From NCBI GenBank assembly GCA_030621655.1, contig JAUXHH010000036.1, forward strand, positions 1 through 11,503: a stretch of DNA of 11,503 bases. The letters are read 5' to 3'. The notes beneath the pieces are model-generated. The model had not been told where the DNA came from. It was given only the letters and a program-made list of their open reading frames with translations, and ran no database searches. A program made the translations under genes and the position numbers. The stretch is from Desulfobacterales bacterium (GTDB lineage: Bacteria; Desulfobacterota; Desulfobulbia; Desulfobulbales; BM004). Below, piece after piece: positions 7,374 through 11,503 of this stretch; position 1 is the first letter of the stretch; every line of letters begins with the position of its first letter.

Positions 7374-8357
7374 ATGAATAAAGAAGAGACTACAATCCCT
7401 GATCATCTTCTGCTTGTCCTGTGTGGACCCACAGCGGTTGGAAAGACGGAACTCTCTTTGCAGATTGCCGAACAGTTTTCCTGCGAGATAGTTGGTGTTG
7501 ACTCCATGCAGATATACAGGCATATGGATATTGGCACTGCAAAACCTACGGTTGCTGAAAGATCCCGCATACCTCATTATCTCATCGATATTGTTAATCC
7601 TGATGAAGATTACACCCTCGGAACGTTTGTCATGGACGCTGAAGAAGCTATCCAGTCAATCTATTCACATAAAAATATTCCCCTCCTGACCGGTGGAACA
7701 GGACTTTACTTAAAAGGTTTGCTCAATGGAGTATTTGATGAATTTGTCGGATCTGAGAAGGAATCGGCAACAACCCCCAAAAAAACAGACACAATTAAAC
7801 AAAATTTACGGGAAAGGCTGGAAGAAGAGGGAAGCCAGAAACTTCATAATGAACTCGCAGAATTTGATCCTGAATCTGCACAACGTATCCACCCCAACGA
7901 TGTCCAAAGAATTCTCAGGGGACTTGAAATATTTTATTCCACAGGTATACCCTGGTCAAAGCATCTGGCAAATCAATCCAAGAAAAATCTGCGCTACCAG
8001 GCACTTAAAATAGGATTAACACGGCCGAGAAAAGAGCTCTATGCCCGCATTGATCTGCGGGTTCAGCAAATGACCGAACAGGACCTGCTTACTGAAGTTA
8101 AAAATTTACTCGCCATGGGCTATGACAATAAATTAAAATCAATGCAGTCCATCGGTTATCGTCATATGATAAATTTTATTGAAGGCAATTGGAGCTGGGA
8201 GCAAACACTTGAGTTACTGGCACGCGACACCAGACGTTATGCGAAGAGGCAATATACCTGGTTTAATAATGACCCGGAAATTATATGGCATGATGTAGGA
8301 GAGACAGATAAGATTTTTCGAAATATCAAAGATTTTTTAATAAAGAACAATCCGTAA
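7374..8357 (+). CDS. miaA: tRNA dimethylallyltransferase MiaA
   Basis: Transfers a dimethylallyl group from DMAPP to N6 of adenosine 37 in tRNAs reading codons that begin with U, giving i6A37, which stabilises codon pairing and is often further modified by MiaB. The 327-aa protein shows the P-loop CGPTAVGKT (17-25), the DSMQIYRHMDIGTAKP block (43-58) with catalytic Asp and prenyl-acceptor contacts, the DEDYTLGTF segment, GGTGLYLKGLLNG, and HPNDVQRILRGLEI, all in the family order. The C-terminal KSMQSIGYRHMI and DTRRYAKRQYTWF are also characteristic. Length is slightly above the usual 300-316 aa because of a charged stretch after GLLNGVFDEF. It starts 12 bp after the ComEA-like gene with no Shine-Dalgarno and ends 20 bp before the next gene, consistent with an operon. 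Confidence 0.96.
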   Translation: MNKEETTIPDHLLLVLCGPTAVGKTELSLQIAEQFSCEIVGVDSMQIYRHMDIGTAKPTVAERSRIPHYLIDIVNPDEDYTLGTFVMDAEEAIQSIYSHKNIPLLTGGTGLYLKGLLNGVFDEFVGSEKESATTPKKTDTIKQNLRERLEEEGSQKLHNELAEFDPESAQRIHPNDVQRILRGLEIFYSTGIPWSKHLANQSKKNLRYQALKIGLTRPRKELYARIDLRVQQMTEQDLLTEVKNLLAMGYDNKLKSMQSIGYRHMINFIEGNWSWEQTLELLARDTRRYAKRQYTWFNNDPEIIWHDVGETDKIFRNIKDFLIKNNP

Positions 8358-8377
8358 TTACCTGTAAAAAACCATTT

Positions 8378-9454
8378 ATGAAAGAACCTGTATTCATAGG
8401 TGCCGGCACCCGTGGCGCAAAAATGGTGGGCAACGAATTTCAGCCGTATATGGATTTCCACGGCAAAACCTGCCTGGAATACGTGGTTGAGGCTGCAATG
8501 AGGGCCAGAAGCGTTGGGGATATATATATCTGGGGAGATAAAAAAACCCTTGAGAAAATCCTTGAAGAGCATGTCAAGCAGTACCGGTACCAGCTGGTTA
8601 TTGTCGAAGAGCGGCAAAATATAGTGGAGAGTTTTTTCTTTACCTTTCTCAACTACATTTCCCGTGACAGTAATACCTTGAGAAGTATGGTCACTAACTG
8701 GAATTCTATTAAAAATATCAATTGGAGCCAGCTGGAAAAGTATTTCAAGAAAACAGACCATTGGGAAAAGCAGGTTAACGTTATTGTCAGCGATACTCCG
8801 CTTATAAGCTCTTATGAACTTGATTATCTCATAGAAAACAAAAACCACGATGCAGATCTTGTTATAGGGCGCACTGTCAGGAAGGATTACAAAAACATCC
8901 TGGAAACACTTGGTGAGATTCCAGACAGGGAAAAATCCATAAAAAATTTTTATACTTATCGAATCGGCAACAAGGATGTCCCGCTTATTGTCAACAGCTT
9001 CATGGCAGGAAAACCTCTCAAGCTGAATGGAAATATCTGGAAACTAGTCGGCAATTTCTATGAAAACAGGACCATTATTGCCGGGCGACAAAAAAATCTG
9101 CGTAAAATTGCGACAAATCTTCTCTTTTTTAAGAGGATTTTTTTTCCAAAACAATTCGGCATCGAGCGGCACAGTTATACAGAGCGGGTAAAAGCGGTCT
9201 TTTATCTGGCGAATGCCTACAAGGCAATTGTGAAAAGCAAAAGCAGCAGCATTTATTACAGGGATCTAAAAAAAATATACAAATGTGCCAATACGCTGGT
9301 CAACTTGAGAATAGAGTATGATTTAAGCCATTGTTTTGGGTCTGCCTTTGATATTGATACAAAATACGAAGCCGAATTTATTCGTCGCAATTTCTTTGCC
9401 CTGCAGAATATCTGTTACGAGTATTACAAAAACCATGACGGCCCTGAATTGTAA
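8378..9454 (+). CDS. Uncharacterised NTP-transferase-fold protein (GT-A/MobA-like)
   Basis: I do not recognise a named family. The 358-aa soluble protein shows a nucleotidyltransferase-like plan. The N-terminus VFIGAGTRGAKMVGNEFQP followed by DFHGKTCLEYVVEAAMRA (26-43) parallels the GGxGTR..K-P...GKp.LE.V block of sugar-nucleotide and MobA-type enzymes. VNVIVSDTPLISSYELDYLI (133-152) parallels the Asp-containing metal-binding strand (GDxPll..eel), and FDIDTKYEAEF (324-334) parallels the terminal DxDT..D.E motif. The canonical glycine loop is altered: IGAGTRGAK instead of LAGGxGTRM. The C-terminal third (about 240-320) is Lys/Arg/Tyr-rich and unlike classical transferases. There is no signal peptide or clear membrane helix. 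It is 20 bp after miaA and 24 bp before recJ, so it is in the operon, but its neighbours do not suggest a substrate. A uridylyl- or guanylyltransferase activity, or a degenerate glycosyltransferase fold, are possibilities; no substrate is claimed. Confidence 0.75.
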   Translation: MKEPVFIGAGTRGAKMVGNEFQPYMDFHGKTCLEYVVEAAMRARSVGDIYIWGDKKTLEKILEEHVKQYRYQLVIVEERQNIVESFFFTFLNYISRDSNTLRSMVTNWNSIKNINWSQLEKYFKKTDHWEKQVNVIVSDTPLISSYELDYLIENKNHDADLVIGRTVRKDYKNILETLGEIPDREKSIKNFYTYRIGNKDVPLIVNSFMAGKPLKLNGNIWKLVGNFYENRTIIAGRQKNLRKIATNLLFFKRIFFPKQFGIERHSYTERVKAVFYLANAYKAIVKSKSSSIYYRDLKKIYKCANTLVNLRIEYDLSHCFGSAFDIDTKYEAEFIRRNFFALQNICYEYYKNHDGPEL

Positions 9455-9478
9455 TTTAAAAATATCAGATTGAAATAA

Positions 9479-11269
9479 ATGCATCCCCGACAATCAGAAA
9501 AGACATGGCTGCTGCGGCAGTTTCCAACAAATATTTCGCAGGAACAAGCTTGCAAAATTGCTGAAGAAACAGGCCTTTCTGAAAAAATAATCAAACTCCT
9601 GATACTCAGGGGTTTTTTGAATGTGCAGGATATCAACGACTTTCTGACCCCATCCCTCAATCAACTGCCGCGTCCCCACCTTATGAAAGGTATGACAAAA
9701 GCGGTCAAAATACTTTTAGAATCTCTGAAATCCGGGAGACCTGTAACTGTTTATGGGGATTTTGATGCTGACGGGGTGACATCCACTACTGTTCTTTCCC
9801 TGTTTTTTGCAGAACTTGCTGTGCCGTCAGGGTATTACATTCCTGACCGTTTGACTGAAGGGTATGGTTTGAACCTTGAGGCTGTCAGGAAAATTTGTGA
9901 GACCAATAAACAACAGTGGGGCGAGCCAGGGATCCTGATTACTGTCGATTGCGGCATCAGTGACGAGGAAGTTATAGACGAGGCCAAAAAACTTGGCTTT
10001 ACAGTAATTATCACAGACCATCATAAACCGCCGATAAAACTTCCACCGGCTGATGCTATTCTCAACCCTCTGCAGCCGGGATGTGATTTTCCATGCAAAA
10101 ATCTTGCAGGAGTCGGGGTGGGGTTCTACCTGATACTCGGTTTACGTTCCGGGTTGATAGAAAACGGCCACTGGCCTGAGGATAAAATCCCGAACCTCAA
10201 GTCATACATGGATCTGGTAGCCATAGGTACTGTGGCTGACCAGGTTCCACTCACTGAATGCAATAGAATTATTGTCAAGGCAGGTCTGGAAATACTCAAC
10301 CAGGGTAACAGAATTGGCTTACAAAAACTTTTTGCTGCCAACAAAGGTTATACATCTGAAGCTACAACCGAGGATATTGCTTTTCGCATTGCGCCCCGGA
10401 TTAATGCAATCGGCAGGATTGGTTCGGCACTAAAGGCTGTTGAACTCCTGAGTACCAGCATCTCCGGGGATGCGGGAAAACTGGCTAATGAGCTTGAAGA
10501 GGCCAACAATGCCAGAAAAAACATTGAAGCCACTATCTTTGATGAAGCTGTACATTTGGTTTCAACAGATACCCTTAAGGCAGCAAACTCATTACTTCTG
10601 TATAAAAGTGATTGGCACCAGGGTGTTCTGGGAATCGTTGCCAGCAGGTTGACTGACAAATATAACCGTCCCACCATCCTGCTTACAGATTGCATCCCGG
10701 AAGATACTCTTGAAATAAAAAAGCTGGTAAAGGGCTCAGGACGGTCCATCGAAGGCATTGACATCCATCAGGCGATTTCTTCATGCCAGGAAATGCTGGA
10801 ACGGTTTGGCGGTCATAAGGGAGCCGTAGGACTGACTCTTTCCAAAGACAAGATAGAATCCTTTAAAGTGCAGTTTGATAGAAGTATTGCTGAGCAGATC
10901 GAGGAGAATAATCTCCAAACCCCAAGCCTCATGATTGATATGGAAGCAACTCTGGAATTACTTTCAGACAAAAATTTCATTTCTGCTTACAGCCTCCTGG
11001 CTCCATTCGGTTCCGGTAATCCTGCTCCTGTTTTCTGCCTGAAAGGGCAAAGATTGACAAATCCACGTCTGGTAGGCAGCAACCATCTCCGCTTTACAAT
11101 TATGGATAGAGGCAAATCTATGAATGGCATTGGCTTTGGATTTGGAAACTTTATCCAGGATGCCCAAAATTCTTTAATGGATATAGCCTTTACATTACAG
11201 CTCAATTCATACATGGGACAGAACAAATGGGAAATTCGTATAATCGCTCTACACCCTGCTAAACATTGA
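9479..11269 (+). CDS. recJ: Single-stranded-DNA-specific exonuclease RecJ
   Basis: A 5'-3' single-strand DNA exonuclease of the DHH superfamily used in RecF-pathway recombination, mismatch repair and base-excision repair. The 596-aa protein is typical in size. Motif I is VYGDFDADG (91-99) with metal ligands D94, D96 and D98. Motif II is ITVDCGISD (D157), motif III is ITDHHKPP (D180, H181, H182), and motif IV is VAIGTVADQVPL. The DHHA1 part carries APRINAIGRIGSA, HQGVLGIVASRL and RFGGHKGAVGLTLS. The C-terminal OB-like region contains LAPFGSGNPAPVF. All catalytic residues appear intact. The chosen ATG 9479 gives the usual N-terminal leader (KTWLLRQF) before the catalytic core; no Shine-Dalgarno precedes it. 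It is the last gene of the plus string; no obvious terminator hairpin follows within the next 120 bases. Confidence 0.96.
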   Translation: MHPRQSEKTWLLRQFPTNISQEQACKIAEETGLSEKIIKLLILRGFLNVQDINDFLTPSLNQLPRPHLMKGMTKAVKILLESLKSGRPVTVYGDFDADGVTSTTVLSLFFAELAVPSGYYIPDRLTEGYGLNLEAVRKICETNKQQWGEPGILITVDCGISDEEVIDEAKKLGFTVIITDHHKPPIKLPPADAILNPLQPGCDFPCKNLAGVGVGFYLILGLRSGLIENGHWPEDKIPNLKSYMDLVAIGTVADQVPLTECNRIIVKAGLEILNQGNRIGLQKLFAANKGYTSEATTEDIAFRIAPRINAIGRIGSALKAVELLSTSISGDAGKLANELEEANNARKNIEATIFDEAVHLVSTDTLKAANSLLLYKSDWHQGVLGIVASRLTDKYNRPTILLTDCIPEDTLEIKKLVKGSGRSIEGIDIHQAISSCQEMLERFGGHKGAVGLTLSKDKIESFKVQFDRSIAEQIEENNLQTPSLMIDMEATLELLSDKNFISAYSLLAPFGSGNPAPVFCLKGQRLTNPRLVGSNHLRFTIMDRGKSMNGIGFGFGNFIQDAQNSLMDIAFTLQLNSYMGQNKWEIRIIALHPAKH

Positions 11270-11388
11270 TTTTTTCTCTGACTAAATCACTTTGTTTCCC
11301 CTTGACAAATTTTTCCATCTACAGGAAAAGGAATATGTATAAATGATTTCTTTTTCCTGGTTCCTCATATTTTTTTGTCGTGTACTCA
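11270..11388. other. Intergenic spacer after recJ
   Basis: This 119-bp AT-rich spacer holds no convincing rho-independent terminator. It contains a perfect -35-like TTGACA (11302-11307) without a matching -10 at 16-18 bases, and a small inverted repeat TTTTCC / GGAAAA (11311-11316 and 11324-11329, loop of seven) not followed by a T tract. A purine-rich AGGAAAAGGA (11323-11332) precedes two short ATG frames. The 9-bp word TGACTAAAT occurs at 11279-11287 and again at 11390-11398. It is unclear whether the next gene has its own promoter. Confidence 0.5.
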
Positions 11389-11396
11389 ATGACTAA
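11343..11396 (+). CDS. Possible 17-aa hydrophobic leader peptide
   Basis: An ATG preceded by AAAAGGA at about a 10-base spacing opens a 17-codon frame, MISFSWFLIFFCRVLND, that ends with TAA at 11394-11396, overlapping the start of the next reading frame (ATG 11389) in another phase. A still shorter frame (ATG 11335, three codons) ends in a TGA that overlaps this ATG. The stop/start overlaps and the one purine-rich ribosome-binding stretch hint at a translated leader, but the length is so short that chance is a fair explanation. No function is claimed. Confidence 0.2.
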   Translation: MISFSWFLIFFCRVLND

Positions 11397-11503
11397 ATAT
11401 TTAGCCCCAAAACCCCTTGGCTTGCCGCCAAAAACTACTGTGGAGAAAATTGACAGGAACACCTTGGCAATTGTAATAAAGCGCAAGAGCAGAATAATTA
11501 TGG
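11389..11503 (+). CDS. Hypothetical protein, partial (5' end only, runs off right edge)
   Basis: An open frame begins at ATG 11389 and stays open for 38 codons to the window edge. It starts MTKYLAPKPLGLPPK and continues TTVEKIDRNTLAIVIKRKSR. The amphipathic pattern IDRNTLAIVIKRKSRII reads like a real beta strand with basic flanks rather than random sequence, but I do not recognise a family. There is no Shine-Dalgarno in front of the ATG; a preceding short frame could provide coupling. A perfect 12-bp palindrome, CTAAATATTTAG (11393-11404), covers codons 2 to 6. It lies downstream of recJ on the same strand after 119 bp, so it may belong to a separate unit. Confidence 0.5.
   Translation, partial: MTKYLAPKPLGLPPKTTVEKIDRNTLAIVIKRKSRIIM

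Noticed and set aside
8237..8848. 203-aa open frame on the minus strand across the miaA end and the next gene
   Set aside because: It overlaps two plus-strand genes, shows no domain, and would conflict with the operon's tight packing.
11311..11329. Rho-independent terminator after recJ
   Set aside because: The TTTTCC/GGAAAA stem is short, AT-rich and not followed by a T tract.
1..11503. Mobile element, CRISPR array, prophage or defence island
   Set aside because: No transposase, integrase, spaced repeats, phage proteins or defence-type domains were found; nearly every gene is a recognisable housekeeping gene with similar base composition.

Overview
This window reads as ordinary core-genome DNA from a moderately AT-rich Gram-negative bacterium. 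Three things suggest a deltaproteobacterium (Desulfobacterota): the threonine-independent isoleucine enzyme citramalate synthase directly behind a monofunctional aspartokinase (an adjacency I also recall from Geobacter), the MepM-like membrane-anchored M23 peptidase, and the radical SAM family at the left edge. This lineage call is inference from protein character; no rRNA or other marker is present.

The layout is two divergent gene strings around a 228-bp AT-rich intergenic region (3700-3927). Leftward, on the minus strand, the order is an M23 peptidoglycan endopeptidase, trmL (tRNA wobble 2'-O-methyltransferase), serC (phosphoserine aminotransferase) and a radical SAM protein cut by the left edge. 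Rightward, on the plus strand, the order is lysC, cimA, a membrane-anchored ComEA-like helix-hairpin-helix protein, miaA, an uncharacterised nucleotidyltransferase-like protein and recJ. Gaps in the plus string are 25 bp or less, or negative, so it is probably one operon. After recJ comes a 119-bp spacer and the first 38 codons of another protein that runs off the right edge.

Functionally the window mixes amino-acid biosynthesis (serC, lysC, cimA), tRNA anticodon-loop modification (trmL at position 34, miaA at position 37), DNA repair or uptake (recJ, ComEA-like) and cell-wall remodelling (M23). No mobile element, CRISPR array, RNA gene, phage gene or defence system is visible, and I do not see an undescribed multi-gene system.

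The items worth a second look are small. The M23 enzyme has Asp where its third zinc-ligand His is expected. An unstudied NTP-transferase-like protein sits between miaA and recJ. The radical SAM protein has Cx4Cx2C cysteine spacing and a TTG start just after serC and in frame with it. Nearly all starts lack a Shine-Dalgarno sequence. A possible leader-peptide arrangement precedes the last, partial gene.
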